From: Rhodoferax_B ferrireducens_A
GTDB taxonomy: Bacteria; Pseudomonadota; Gammaproteobacteria; Burkholderiales; Burkholderiaceae_C
Assembly: GCF_031458075.1 (NCBI RefSeq)
Contig: NZ_JAVDXT010000001.1
Location: forward strand, 434,001 to 498,000
Direction of reading: 5' to 3'
Length of the DNA stretch: 64,000 bases
The notes beneath the pieces are model-generated. The model saw only the letters and a program-made list of their open reading frames with translations, searched no databases and was not told the DNA's origin. The position numbers and the translations under genes were made by a program. Below are positions 16,862 through 25,298 of this stretch, piece after piece. Numbering within the stretch: position 1 is the first letter of the stretch; each line of letters begins with the position of its first letter.

Positions 16862-17719
16862 CTACCCTTTTGCCACGGGCCGCGACGGATCGCTGCACCA
16901 GTCGCTCCAGCTGCCGGCATACAGGCCGGTAGTGCCGAGGCCGGCGATTTCCATGGCGATCAGGTTCGGGTTGGCGCTGACGCCGCTGCCGCAGTGGTGG
17001 ACCACGCTGGCCGGGTCGCGGTTGCCCAGCAGGGCTTCGAACTCGGCGCGCAGCTGGGCCGCGGGCTTGAATTTGCCGTCCGGGCCCAGGTTCTGGCTGA
17101 ACGGGCGGTTCAGCGCGCCGGGGATGTGGCCGGCTACCGGGTCCAGCGGCTCGACCTCGCCCTTGAAGCGCGGGGTGGCGCGGGCGTCGATGATGGTCTG
17201 GGTCGGGCGGCCCAGGTTGTCTGCTACGGTTTCTGTAGCTACCAGCGCAGCCAGGGATTGCGCAGGAACGAAGTTTGTTGTGAATTTGGAGGGCTCGGTG
17301 CCGGTGTTGACCGCGCCGCTGGCGGCTTGCCAGGCCTGCAGCCCGCCGTCGAGTACCGCCACGGCCGCATGGCCGGCCCACTTCAGCATCCACCACAGGC
17401 GGCCCGCGTAGTTAACGCCGTTGCGGTCGTAGACCACGGCCTGCATGTCGTTGGAGAAGCCCACGCTGGACAGCCAGGTGGCAAAGGCTTCCATCAGCGG
17501 CAGCGGGTGGCGGCCACCGGATTCGGCCGCGCTGCCGTGCAGCGCACTGAGGTTGTCGTTCAAATGCGCGTACACCGCACCGGGGATGTGGGCGGCGCGG
17601 TACTGCTGTTCGCCCGCGTCGGGCTGCACCAGGTCAAAGCTGCAGTCGAACACCATGTAGGGCTGGCCGCTGTGTTCCAGAGCCTGCAGTTGCTCTACCG
17701 AAATGAGGGTGGTGTACAT
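16862..17719 (-). CDS. sseA: Thiosulfate/3-mercaptopyruvate sulfurtransferase (tandem rhodanese), with in-frame repeat R3
   Basis: A 285-residue two-domain rhodanese. The inactive N-terminal domain contains VVYDRNGVNYAGRLWWMLKW, and the active C-terminal domain carries the persulfide-forming cysteine in HHCGSGVSANPNL. The CGSG-[VS]-[ST]-A type loop favours 3-mercaptopyruvate as donor. AAGGACG lies before ATG 17719. Residues 153-166 (AQSLAALVATETVA), in the linker between domains, are encoded by a copy of the dispersed two-hairpin repeat. The linker appears slightly longer than in E. coli SseA as I recall it. Downstream of a DMT exporter gene, 10 bp away. Confidence 0.92.
   Translation of the reverse strand: MYTTLISVEQLQALEHSGQPYMVFDCSFDLVQPDAGEQQYRAAHIPGAVYAHLNDNLSALHGSAAESGGRHPLPLMEAFATWLSSVGFSNDMQAVVYDRNGVNYAGRLWWMLKWAGHAAVAVLDGGLQAWQAASGAVNTGTEPSKFTTNFVPAQSLAALVATETVADNLGRPTQTIIDARATPRFKGEVEPLDPVAGHIPGALNRPFSQNLGPDGKFKPAAQLRAEFEALLGNRDPASVVHHCGSGVSANPNLIAMEIAGLGTTGLYAGSWSDWCSDPSRPVAKG
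17223..17266 (+). repeat. Two-hairpin repeat copy R3, in frame inside sseA
   Basis: The small stem GCTAC-ggtttct-GTAGC is perfect; the large stem is decayed (CAGCGCAG ... TTGCGCAGG). On the sseA sense strand it is read in the same frame as the copies in dxs, dadA, dxr, lpxB and the rRNA methyltransferase. Confidence 0.7.
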
Positions 17720-17729
17720 AGTCGTCCTT

Positions 17730-18641
17730 TCAATGTTCTTCGGCCGGGGCGTTGGGGGCGGCGCGCGAGCGCAGCACGGTGGCGGCGATGCCGCTGGCCG
17801 TGATCAGCGCCATGCCGGCCCAGCCCATGGCGGTGATGCGGTCGCCAAACAGCACCAGGCTGTAGATGGCTGCAAATACGATACCCGAATACTGCAGGCT
17901 GGCCACGGTGAGCATCGCGCCCTCGGTCTTGGCACCCGAGTAGGCGCGCGTCATGAACAGCTGGCCCAGGGCGGCCAGCAGGCCAATCGGCAGCAGCCAG
18001 GCCGCGGCCATCCAGTCCCAGTCCGATTGCAGGCCGACCACCAGCATGCCCACACCCCCGGCCACGGCCGAACCCACGGCAAAGTAGAACACGGTGCGCG
18101 CCTCGGGCTCGCCGATGCGCGACAAGGCCATCACCTGCATATAGGCAAAGGCTGCGCCCAGGCCCGACAGCAGGCCGATCAGGCCGGCAAACATCTCGTT
18201 CTGGTCCAGGCTGGGGCGCAGCACCATGATTACGCCGACAAAGCCGGCCATCACCGTCAGCACCAGCGGGCCTTGCTGCAGCGGGGTGGCGCCGCTGCCC
18301 GGGCGCCAGGCCAGCAGCGCACCGCCGACCAGGAAGGCGGCGATCCACACGCTGCTCATGTAGTTCAGCGTCATGGCCGTGGCCAGCGGCAGGTGGGCGA
18401 TCGCATAGAACCAGGCACCTAGCGAGGCCACGCCGATGGTGCTGCGCCAGGCGTGCATGCCGGGGTAGCGGGTCTTGAGGCTGACGCCCTGGGCGCGCGC
18501 CAGGGTGGCCAGGAAGGCCATGCCGATCAGGCCCCGGTAGAACACCAGCTCGGCCGAGTTGAAGTCGGCGGAGGCGATCTTCACGCAGACCCCCATGCTG
18601 GCAAACACAAAGGCCGCTAACACCATCCAAAGTGCCTGCAT
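17730..18641 (-). CDS. EamA/DMT-superfamily transporter
   Basis: A 303-residue inner-membrane protein with about ten transmembrane helices in two EamA repeats, starting MQALWMVLAAFVFASMGVCVK. The conserved ELVFYRGLIGMAFLA segment is typical of the RhaT/YdcZ-like DMT permeases. Family members export amino acids, nucleotides or other metabolites; the substrate is unknown here. It ends 10 bp before the sseA start, so the two are probably cotranscribed. Confidence 0.88.
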   Translation of the reverse strand: MQALWMVLAAFVFASMGVCVKIASADFNSAELVFYRGLIGMAFLATLARAQGVSLKTRYPGMHAWRSTIGVASLGAWFYAIAHLPLATAMTLNYMSSVWIAAFLVGGALLAWRPGSGATPLQQGPLVLTVMAGFVGVIMVLRPSLDQNEMFAGLIGLLSGLGAAFAYMQVMALSRIGEPEARTVFYFAVGSAVAGGVGMLVVGLQSDWDWMAAAWLLPIGLLAALGQLFMTRAYSGAKTEGAMLTVASLQYSGIVFAAIYSLVLFGDRITAMGWAGMALITASGIAATVLRSRAAPNAPAEEH

Positions 18642-18671
18642 GGGCGCGCTTTCTAGAAATTTATGAAAAAT

Positions 18672-18722
18672 AGGCCGCTAGCGCAGGCACTCACCGCGCA
18701 AGCAGCTATGGAAGTTATAGCG
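18672..18722 (-). repeat. Two-hairpin repeat copy R2, at the 3' end of the Rieske gene
   Basis: On the plus strand it reads CCGCTAGCGCAGG...CGCGCAAGCAGCTATGG...TTATAGCG. The small stem-loop overlaps the last codons of the Rieske oxygenase gene (ACG CTA TAA), so the stop codon lies in the repeat. The large stem then follows in the 3' untranslated stretch before the DMT gene. Confidence 0.8.
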
Positions 18723-19857
18723 TAGAAGCGTCCATTGCGCGCCGGTACCACTCGTGGAAGTGCTGCATGCCGTCTTCCATCGGGCTTTGGTAGGGGCCGA
18801 CCTCGTTGTCGCCGCGCTGCAGCAAGGCCTTGCGGCCGGCGTCCATGCGCAGGGCGATCTCGTCGTCTTCCACGCAGGTCTCCATGTAGGCGGCCTGCTG
18901 GGCCTCGACGAAGTCGCGCTCGAAAGCGGCGATTTCTTCCGGGTAGTAGAACTCCACCATGTTCAACGTCTTCTGCGGGCCGATGGGGTGCAGGGTCGAC
19001 ACGGTGAGCACATGCGGATACCACTCGACCATCACGTTCGGGTAGTAGGTCAGCCAGATCGCGCCGTGCTTGGGGGCCGCGCCCTGGTTGTAAGCTTTCA
19101 GGGCATCCTGCCAGCGTTGGTAGGCCGGGCTGCCGGCCGCGCCCAGGCGCTGGGCCAGGCCGACGGTCTGTACCGAATACTGGTCCTTGAACTCCCATTG
19201 CAGGTCGTCGCAGGTGACAAAGCCGCCCAGGCCTGGGTGGAACGGGCCCACGTGGTAGTCCTCCAGATAGACCTCGATGAAGGTCTTCCAGTTGTAGTCG
19301 CACTCGTGCAGCTCCACGTGGTCGAGCACGTGGCCGCTGAAGTCCAGGTCGGCGATGGGCCCCATGCCCGCCAGGTCGGCCTTGACGTCCCTGGCGCCTT
19401 CGAACAGCAGGCCGTTCCATTCCTGCAGCGGGTACTGGTTCAGGTTCAGACACGGGTCTTGCGCAAAATGCGGCGCGCCCAGCAGGGTGCCGGTGGGGCT
19501 GCCATTACCGCCGCTGTAGGTCCAGCGGTGCAGCGGGCAGACGATATTGCCACCCGCGCTGCCTTGCTGGGTGGTGTTCAGCGAACCCCGGCCCTTGAGC
19601 ATCACCGCCTGGCGGTGCCGGCAGACGTTGGACACCAGCTCCACGCCGCGCGGCGTGCGGGTCAGCACCCGGCCGTCGCCCTCCTGGGGCAGGGCGTAGT
19701 AGTCGCCCAGCTCGGGCACGGCCAGTGTGTGGCCGACATAGCGTGGCCCCCGCTGGAAGATAGTGGCGACTTCGCGCTGGAACAGCGCGTCATCAAAATA
19801 GCTTGAAACTGGTAGTTGGCTTGCGGCCTGCTGCAGTTGAAGACTTAAATCAGACAT
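18715..19857 (-). CDS. Rieske non-haem iron oxygenase, alpha subunit (GbcA/CntA/YeaW-like)
   Basis: A 380-residue ring-hydroxylating-type oxygenase. The Rieske [2Fe-2S] ligands are C79-x-H81 and C107-x-x-H110. The 25-residue gap between the pairs is longer than usual because of a polar insert (SLNTTQQGSAGGN). The catalytic mononuclear iron region is visible in YNWKTFIEVYLEDYHVGPFH, with the two His of the facial triad. The overall length and C-terminal domain resemble enzymes that demethylate quaternary amines or hydroxylate small substrates. The reductase partner is not in the window. The terminal codons fall within repeat R2. Confidence 0.88.
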   Translation of the reverse strand: MSDLSLQLQQAASQLPVSSYFDDALFQREVATIFQRGPRYVGHTLAVPELGDYYALPQEGDGRVLTRTPRGVELVSNVCRHRQAVMLKGRGSLNTTQQGSAGGNIVCPLHRWTYSGGNGSPTGTLLGAPHFAQDPCLNLNQYPLQEWNGLLFEGARDVKADLAGMGPIADLDFSGHVLDHVELHECDYNWKTFIEVYLEDYHVGPFHPGLGGFVTCDDLQWEFKDQYSVQTVGLAQRLGAAGSPAYQRWQDALKAYNQGAAPKHGAIWLTYYPNVMVEWYPHVLTVSTLHPIGPQKTLNMVEFYYPEEIAAFERDFVEAQQAAYMETCVEDDEIALRMDAGRKALLQRGDNEVGPYQSPMEDGMQHFHEWYRRAMDASTL

Positions 19858-20075
19858 GGTTGTCCTGACCTAGAGACTCCCCCTATGAAGGGGCAGGTTA
19901 GACGCGAGAAACTCGCGCGGGAAAAGGCTTCGGCAGGGTTGGATGGGCATACCAACCGTTGGCGAAAAGAGGGGTGATTGTAGCTGCCGGGGTGGTTTTG
20001 GTCGGCCGGCGGCGCCATATCGGTGCCAGCCCGTAAAATCTACGCTCCCTTTACATTCGATTGACCGCCTCATCC
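19858..20075. other. Divergent intergenic region, Rieske gene / xseB
   Basis: 218 bp between divergent genes. It holds a short dyad CGCGAG-AAA-CTCGCG (about 19902-19916) and a CCCCCT...AGGGG pair near 19880-19896, possible leader hairpins for the Rieske transcript. No clear riboswitch, promoter or small gene was recognised. Confidence 0.4.
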
Positions 20076-20330
20076 ATGCCCAAGGCCGCCGCCAAACCTG
20101 ATAAGACCGCTTCCACAGAGGCCTTGCCCACCAGCTACGAAGCCGCCCAGATCGAGCTGGAACAGCTGGTCGGTCAGCTTGAATCGGGCCAGTTGCCGCT
20201 GGAGCAGCTGCTCAGCGGCTACCAGCGGGGTGCCCAGCTGCTGCAGTTCTGCCGTGACAAGCTGGAGGCGGTGGAACAGCAGATCAAGGTGCTGGACCAA
20301 GGCGTGCTCAAACCCTGGACCCAAGAATGA
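20076..20330 (+). CDS. xseB: Exodeoxyribonuclease VII small subunit
   Basis: An 84-residue XseB, close to the usual 70-85. It has the family core SYEAAQIELEQLVGQLESGQ followed by LPLEQLLSGYQRGAQLLQFC and KLEAVEQQIKVL. It binds XseA to form the enzyme that degrades single-stranded DNA; xseA is elsewhere. The start at ATG 20076 is chosen over an upstream TTG at 20061. Its last codons overlap the ispA start (ATGA), the common proteobacterial order xseB-ispA-dxs. Confidence 0.93.
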   Translation: MPKAAAKPDKTASTEALPTSYEAAQIELEQLVGQLESGQLPLEQLLSGYQRGAQLLQFCRDKLEAVEQQIKVLDQGVLKPWTQE

Positions 20331-21280
20331 CCCCCGCGGTATTTGATTTGCCGCGCTGGAGCGCGACCGAGCTGGCCCGGGTCGAACAGGCGCTGAGCGA
20401 CTGGGTCGCCGCCGGCGGCGTGGTCGATGCCGAACACCCGGCTCCGGCCGCTTTGCGCGAAGGCATGCGCTACGCGGTGCTGGACGGCGGCAAGCGCCTG
20501 CGGCCCTTGCTGGTACTGGCCGCGCGCGAAGCCGTGGCCGCTGGCGAGCCGGCTGCCGCGACCGTGGGGCTGAACGATGCCGCGCTGCGCGCCGCCTGCG
20601 CGGTCGAACTGATCCACGCCTATTCCCTGGTGCACGACGATATGCCGTGCATGGACAACGACATCCTGCGCCGCGGCAAGCCCACGGTGCATGTGCAGTT
20701 CGGCGAAGCCCAGGCCCTGCTGGCCGGCGACGCCCTGCAGGCTCTGGCGTTCGAACTGCTGACCCCGGCCGACAGCGAGGCTCCGGCCAGTGTGCAGGCC
20801 ACGCTGTGCCGTTTGCTGGCCCAGGCTGCGGGCTACCAGGGCATGGCCGGTGGCCAGGCCATCGACCTGGCCAGCATCGGCCTGGCGCTGACCGAAGACG
20901 AGCTGCGCTGCATGCACCGCCTGAAGACCGGCGCCCTGCTGCAGGGCAGCGTGATGATGGGTGCGGTCTGCACCGCCCGTGTTCTGCCCCAGGCCACCCA
21001 TACCGCACTGCAAACCTACGGCGCGGCCCTGGGCCTGGCCTTCCAGGTGGTGGACGACATCCTGGATGTGACCGCCGATTCCGCCACCCTGGGCAAAACC
21101 GCCGGCAAGGATGCCGCCCAGGACAAACCCACCTACGTTTCGCTGCTCGGCCTCGACCGTTCGCTGGCCTACGCCCAGGAACTGCTGGCCCAGGCGCTGC
21201 ACGCGCTGGATGCCAGCGACTTACCCAACACCCAGGCGCTGCGCGCGCTGGCAGATATGGTGGTCAACCGGTCTAGCTAG
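20327..21280 (+). CDS. ispA: Farnesyl diphosphate synthase (polyprenyl synthetase)
   Basis: A 317-residue enzyme that condenses dimethylallyl or geranyl diphosphate with isopentenyl diphosphate to give farnesyl diphosphate, precursor of undecaprenyl phosphate and quinones. The first aspartate-rich motif is in YSLVHDDMPCMDNDILRRG and the second is AFQVVDDILDVT. GGKRLRPLL near residue 50 binds diphosphate. Translationally coupled to xseB. Supplies the pathway continued by uppS at 51.9 kb. Confidence 0.95.
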   Translation: MTPAVFDLPRWSATELARVEQALSDWVAAGGVVDAEHPAPAALREGMRYAVLDGGKRLRPLLVLAAREAVAAGEPAAATVGLNDAALRAACAVELIHAYSLVHDDMPCMDNDILRRGKPTVHVQFGEAQALLAGDALQALAFELLTPADSEAPASVQATLCRLLAQAAGYQGMAGGQAIDLASIGLALTEDELRCMHRLKTGALLQGSVMMGAVCTARVLPQATHTALQTYGAALGLAFQVVDDILDVTADSATLGKTAGKDAAQDKPTYVSLLGLDRSLAYAQELLAQALHALDASDLPNTQALRALADMVVNRSS

Positions 21281-21305
21281 ACGGTGGCTGCCTGAAGAAA
21301 AAACT

Positions 21306-23213
21306 ATGAACCCTGCGTCTTACCCACTGCTGGAAACCATCAACGAGCCGGCCGATCTGCGCCGCCTGCCGCGTGCCGAGCTGAAGCCGCTGGCCGACGA
21401 GCTGCGCGCCTTCGTGATCGACAGCGTGTCCAAAACCGGCGGCCACCTGAGCTCGAACCTGGGCACGGTGGAGTTGACGGTGGCGCTGCACTACGTGTTC
21501 AACACCCCCGAAGACCGGCTGGTCTGGGACGTGGGCCACCAGACCTATCCGCACAAGATCCTCACCGGCCGGCGCGAGCGCATGGCTTCGCTGCGCCAGC
21601 TGGGCGGTTTGTCGGGCTTCCCGACCCGCTCGGAAAGCCCGTTCGATGCGTTCGGCACCGCGCATTCCAGCACCTCGATCTCCGCCGCCCTGGGCATGGC
21701 CATGGCAGCCAAGCAAAAGGGCGACAAGCGCCACAGCGTGGCCATCATCGGCGACGGTGCGATGAGCGCCGGCATGGCCTTCGAGGCGCTGAACAACGCC
21801 GGCGTCTGCGACTGCAATCTGCTGGTGATCCTGAACGACAACGACATGAGCATCAGCCCGCCAGTAGGCGCGCTGAACCGCTACCTGGCACAGCTGATGA
21901 GTGGGCAGTTCTACGCCGCGGCCAAGAACGTCGGCAAGCAGGTGCTGAAGGGCGCGCCGCCGCTGTTCGAGCTGGCCCGGCGCCTGGAGCAGCATGCCAA
22001 GGGCATGGTGGTGCCGGCCACGCTATTCGAGCAGTTCGGTTTCAACTACATCGGCCCTATCGACGGCCACGACCTGGAGTCGCTGATCCCGACGCTGGAA
22101 AACATCAAGCACCTGACCGGTCCGCAGTTCCTGCACGTGGTCACCAAGAAGGGCCAGGGCTACAAGCTGGCCGAGGCCGACCCCGTGGCCTACCACGGCC
22201 CGGGCAAGTTCGACCCGGCCGTCGGCCTGCAAAAGGCCAGCGGCGCCGGCAAGCCCACCTTCACCCAGGTGTTCGGCAACTGGCTGTGCGACATGGCGGC
22301 GCAGGACCAGCGGCTGGTCGGCATTACGCCCGCGATGCGCGAAGGCTCGGGCCTGGTGGAGTTCGAGAAGCGCTACCCCCAGCGCTACTACGACGTAGGC
22401 ATCGCCGAGCAGCATGCAGTGACCTTTGCCGCCGGCCTGGCCTGCGAAGGCCTGAAGCCGGTGGTGGCGATTTATTCGACCTTTTTGCAGCGCGCCTACG
22501 ACCAGCTGATCCACGACGTGGCCTTGCAGAATCTGCCGGTGGTGTTCGCGCTGGACCGCGCGGGCCTGGTGGGTGCCGATGGCGCCACCCACGCGGGGGC
22601 TTACGACATTCCGTTCCTGCGCTGCATCCCGAACATGGGCGTGGCCTGCCCGGCCGACGAGAACGAATGCCGGCGCCTGCTGAGCAGCGCGTTTGCCCAG
22701 CCCAACCCGGTCGCCGTGCGCTACCCGCGGGGCGCAGGGGCCGGTGCGGCCATGGAAGCCGGCCTGCAGCCGCTGCCCTACGGCAAGGGCGAAATCCGCC
22801 GCCACAGCAAACAGGCTTCGGGTATCGCCATCCTGGCTTTCGGCACCTTGCTGTACCCGGCGCTGGCCGTGGCCGAGAAGCTGGACGCGACCGTGGTGAA
22901 CATGCGCTGGGCCAAGCCGCTGGATGTGGACTTGCTGCTGCAAGTCGCCGCCAGCCATGCCGCGCTGGTGACGGTGGAAGACGGAGCCGTGATGGGCGGC
23001 GCCGGCAGCGCGGTGCTGGAGGCGCTGCAGGCCGCGGGCATTACCGTGCCGGTGCTGCAACTCGGCCTGTCCGATACCTTTATCGAGCACGGTGACCCGG
23101 TCAAGCTGATGGCCATGCAAGGCCTGGACGCCACCGGTATCGAAGCTTCTATAGAAAAACGCTTTCCCGCGCAGGTAAGTACTGCGAAGTCTGCTCTTAA
23201 ATTGGTAGCGTAG
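21306..23213 (+). CDS. dxs: 1-deoxy-D-xylulose-5-phosphate synthase, C-terminal tail encoded by repeat R4
   Basis: A 635-residue thiamine-diphosphate enzyme making deoxyxylulose phosphate from pyruvate and glyceraldehyde 3-phosphate, the first step of the MEP isoprenoid pathway. The N-terminal TPP-binding region has GHLSSNLGTVELTVALHYVF and IGDGAMSAGMAFEALNNAG. The pyrimidine domain has DVGIAEQHAVTFAAGLA, and the transketolase C domain follows. The start ATG 21306 sits 26 bp after ispA. The last 14 residues (622-635, AQVSTAKSALKLVA) lie beyond the point where E. coli Dxs-type proteins end and coincide with a copy of the dispersed repeat running up to the stop codon. Confidence 0.95.
   Translation: MNPASYPLLETINEPADLRRLPRAELKPLADELRAFVIDSVSKTGGHLSSNLGTVELTVALHYVFNTPEDRLVWDVGHQTYPHKILTGRRERMASLRQLGGLSGFPTRSESPFDAFGTAHSSTSISAALGMAMAAKQKGDKRHSVAIIGDGAMSAGMAFEALNNAGVCDCNLLVILNDNDMSISPPVGALNRYLAQLMSGQFYAAAKNVGKQVLKGAPPLFELARRLEQHAKGMVVPATLFEQFGFNYIGPIDGHDLESLIPTLENIKHLTGPQFLHVVTKKGQGYKLAEADPVAYHGPGKFDPAVGLQKASGAGKPTFTQVFGNWLCDMAAQDQRLVGITPAMREGSGLVEFEKRYPQRYYDVGIAEQHAVTFAAGLACEGLKPVVAIYSTFLQRAYDQLIHDVALQNLPVVFALDRAGLVGADGATHAGAYDIPFLRCIPNMGVACPADENECRRLLSSAFAQPNPVAVRYPRGAGAGAAMEAGLQPLPYGKGEIRRHSKQASGIAILAFGTLLYPALAVAEKLDATVVNMRWAKPLDVDLLLQVAASHAALVTVEDGAVMGGAGSAVLEALQAAGITVPVLQLGLSDTFIEHGDPVKLMAMQGLDATGIEASIEKRFPAQVSTAKSALKLVA
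23161..23210 (-). repeat. Two-hairpin repeat copy R4 (diverged), forming the dxs 3' end
   Basis: The plus strand reads CGCGCAGGTAAGTACTGCGAAG then TGCTCTTAAATTGGTAGCG. The large stem is weak and the small stem partly lost, but order and spacing match the family. It supplies codons 622-635 of dxs in the shared frame; the TAG stop follows directly. Confidence 0.6.
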
Positions 23214-23219
23214 CCAGTT

Positions 23220-24425
23220 TCAACCGTAGCCGTAAGGGTTGGGTGGCTCTGCCGTAAACAGCCAGCGGCCCATCTCCTTGCTGCGGTAGTCCAGCGGGTC
23301 GTGCAGGGTGTGCACCCTCACATTGCGCCAGTAGCGGTCAAAGCCATAGCGGGCCGTCGTGGCCCGCGCGCCCATCAATTCAAAAATCTGCGAGGTGATC
23401 TGCAGCGCCGCCCGGGCTGCCGTGGTGCGCGCGGCTGCCACCAGCATGCCGACTTCGCCACGCTGGGTTTCGTTCAGGTCCAGTCCCTGTTCCCAGGCCT
23501 GCTGGAACGCTGTGTTGGCTTCTTCGGCCAGCGCCACCGCGGCGCGCAGCGTGGCCCACATCTCGCCGGTGCGCAGCTGCAGCAACGGGTCCTCTACAGA
23601 CCGGTCCACGCCGGCCATCACCCAGGGCTGGGCCTGGGTCCGCGTGTAGTCGATCGCTTCGATCAGCGCGCCCTGGGCGTTGCCCAGGTAGATCTCGGTC
23701 AGGATGGTCTGCCCGATGGTGTTGCGCAGCGTCGCCCGCGGGCTGGAGGCCGCACCGGGCGGGCCCAGCACCTCGTGGTCGGCGGCAAATACCTGGCGGA
23801 ATTCGACCGTGCCGCTGTCGGTCTGGCGCTGGCCCATATTGTCCCAGTCGGCATTCACCTGGATGCCTGTGCGGCCCGTCGGCAGCACTAGGTAAAGCCG
23901 GTCCTTGGGCTCCGGGCCGGTGGCCACCGAGACGTTCAGCACGTCGGAGTCCTGCGCGCCCGAGCAGAAGGCCTTGATGCCGTCCAGCAGCCAGCCGCCC
24001 TCGGTACGCGTGACCTGCAGCCGGGTGTCGCGCGCATTCACCGCATTGCCCCAGAACCAGTTCTGGCCCACGGTCGCGCCCAGCCAGCGGTCTTGCTGCG
24101 CGGGCGAGCCGAACAGCAGCACGCTGGCCACCTGCAGCTGCTGGAAGCCGAACAGATGGGCGAGTGAGCTATCGGCCTGCGCGAGACGCCGCACCATGCG
24201 GAAAATCAACGGCCATGCCGCGCCCTGGCCGCCGAAGGCCTGCGGCACAGCCAAAGTCAGCAGGCCGCTGTCGCGCAGCAGCTGGCGTTCGGCCAGCGCC
24301 GTGCCACCGGCCTTGTCGCGCACCGCAGCAGTGGCCGCCAGCGCTGTGGCGACGGACAGAACGGTGGGCGTGAATGCGCCAAAATCTTCCGCGAACAGCG
24401 GAGGAAAGTAGGGTGTAGTTGCCAT
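23220..24425 (-). CDS. DszC/SfnB-like flavin-dependent monooxygenase (acyl-CoA dehydrogenase fold)
   Basis: A 401-residue protein of the acyl-CoA dehydrogenase superfamily. The N-terminal helical domain has LLRDSGLLTLAVPQAFGGQG, the middle beta domain GNAVNARDTRLQVTRTEGGW, and the C-terminal four-helix domain ends near FELMGARATTARYGFDRYWR. Lack of the usual catalytic Glu context and the LFGFQQLQVASVLLFGSPAQQ style point to the DszC/SfnB group, which uses FMNH2 to attack organosulfur compounds. It is the last gene of a minus-strand operon with taurine-type transporter and dioxygenase genes, which supports a sulfur-scavenging role. Confidence 0.82.
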   Translation of the reverse strand: MATTPYFPPLFAEDFGAFTPTVLSVATALAATAAVRDKAGGTALAERQLLRDSGLLTLAVPQAFGGQGAAWPLIFRMVRRLAQADSSLAHLFGFQQLQVASVLLFGSPAQQDRWLGATVGQNWFWGNAVNARDTRLQVTRTEGGWLLDGIKAFCSGAQDSDVLNVSVATGPEPKDRLYLVLPTGRTGIQVNADWDNMGQRQTDSGTVEFRQVFAADHEVLGPPGAASSPRATLRNTIGQTILTEIYLGNAQGALIEAIDYTRTQAQPWVMAGVDRSVEDPLLQLRTGEMWATLRAAVALAEEANTAFQQAWEQGLDLNETQRGEVGMLVAAARTTAARAALQITSQIFELMGARATTARYGFDRYWRNVRVHTLHDPLDYRSKEMGRWLFTAEPPNPYGYG

Positions 24426-24428
24426 GGC

Positions 24429-25298
24429 TTAGCGCTGCATGCCCCAGCGGCGCACGGTGACGCGCTCCAGCGTCTGGAACACCAGGCTTTCGACCAGCAG
24501 GCCGATGGCAATGACCATCACCAGGCCGGCGAATACGCGGTCGGTAAACAGCTCGTTGCGGTTCTGGAAGATGAACCAGCCCAGACCGCCCTTGCCTGAG
24601 GATGCGCCGAACACCAGCTCGGCTGCGATCAAGGTGCGCCAGGCAAACGCCCAGCTGATCTTCAGCCCGGCCAGGATGGACGGCAGGGCGGCCGGCACCA
24701 GGATCTGCAGCACATAGCGCAAGCCCTTCAGGCCGTAGTTGCGCCCGGCCATGCGTAGGGTCTCAGGCACGGCCTGGAAGCCGGCGTAGGTGTTCAAGGC
24801 CAGCGGCCACAGCACCGAATGGATCAGCACAAACACCAGGCTGCCCTGGCCCAGGCCGAACCACAGCAGGGCCAGCGGTAGCAGCGCGATGGCCGGCAGC
24901 GGGTTCAGCATGGCCGTCAGCGTCGCCAGCAAGTCACGGCCGAATTGGGTCGATACCGCCAGCGTGGTCAGCACAAAGGCGGCGATGACGCCACCGATAT
25001 AGCCTTGCAGCAGCAGGCTCAGCGAGATGCGGGTCTTGGTAATGAGTTCGCCGCTGGCCAGGCCGTCGACCAGCGCGTGCGCGGTCTGCAGCGCGGTGGG
25101 CAGCAGCAGGTCGTTGTTCTGGATGCGGGCCACGATTTCCCAGAGGATCAGCAGCGCCAGCAGGATCAGGCCGCGGCGCAGCCAGGCCTGCTCCCAGACG
25201 CGGGCCGTCCAGGGCAGCAGGCGCTCCACATGGGTGTCGGGCAGGGCCTCGAGCACGCGTTCGTATTCGGCCCGGATGGGCGGGTTCAGCGCAGTCAT
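24429..25298 (-). CDS. Sulfonate/taurine-type ABC transporter permease
   Basis: A 289-residue inner-membrane permease of the TauC/SsuC family. About six transmembrane helices follow a roughly 35-residue cytoplasmic N-terminus. The EAA loop is around residues 180-200 (ETLRMAGRNYGLKGLRYV). The ATG overlaps the stop of the ATPase gene (ATGA). Partner of the ATPase and binding protein upstream in the operon. Confidence 0.9.
   Translation of the reverse strand: MTALNPPIRAEYERVLEALPDTHVERLLPWTARVWEQAWLRRGLILLALLILWEIVARIQNNDLLLPTALQTAHALVDGLASGELITKTRISLSLLLQGYIGGVIAAFVLTTLAVSTQFGRDLLATLTAMLNPLPAIALLPLALLWFGLGQGSLVFVLIHSVLWPLALNTYAGFQAVPETLRMAGRNYGLKGLRYVLQILVPAALPSILAGLKISWAFAWRTLIAAELVFGASSGKGGLGWFIFQNRNELFTDRVFAGLVMVIAIGLLVESLVFQTLERVTVRRWGMQR

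Noticed and set aside
19858..19980. Glycine-type riboswitch upstream of the Rieske gene
   Set aside because: A GCCGAAG string caught the eye, but the conserved core and paired elements of the riboswitch are absent.
19976..20010. Possible extra two-hairpin repeat (TGTAGCTGCCGG)
   Set aside because: Only the short TAGCTGC core matches; no large stem follows.
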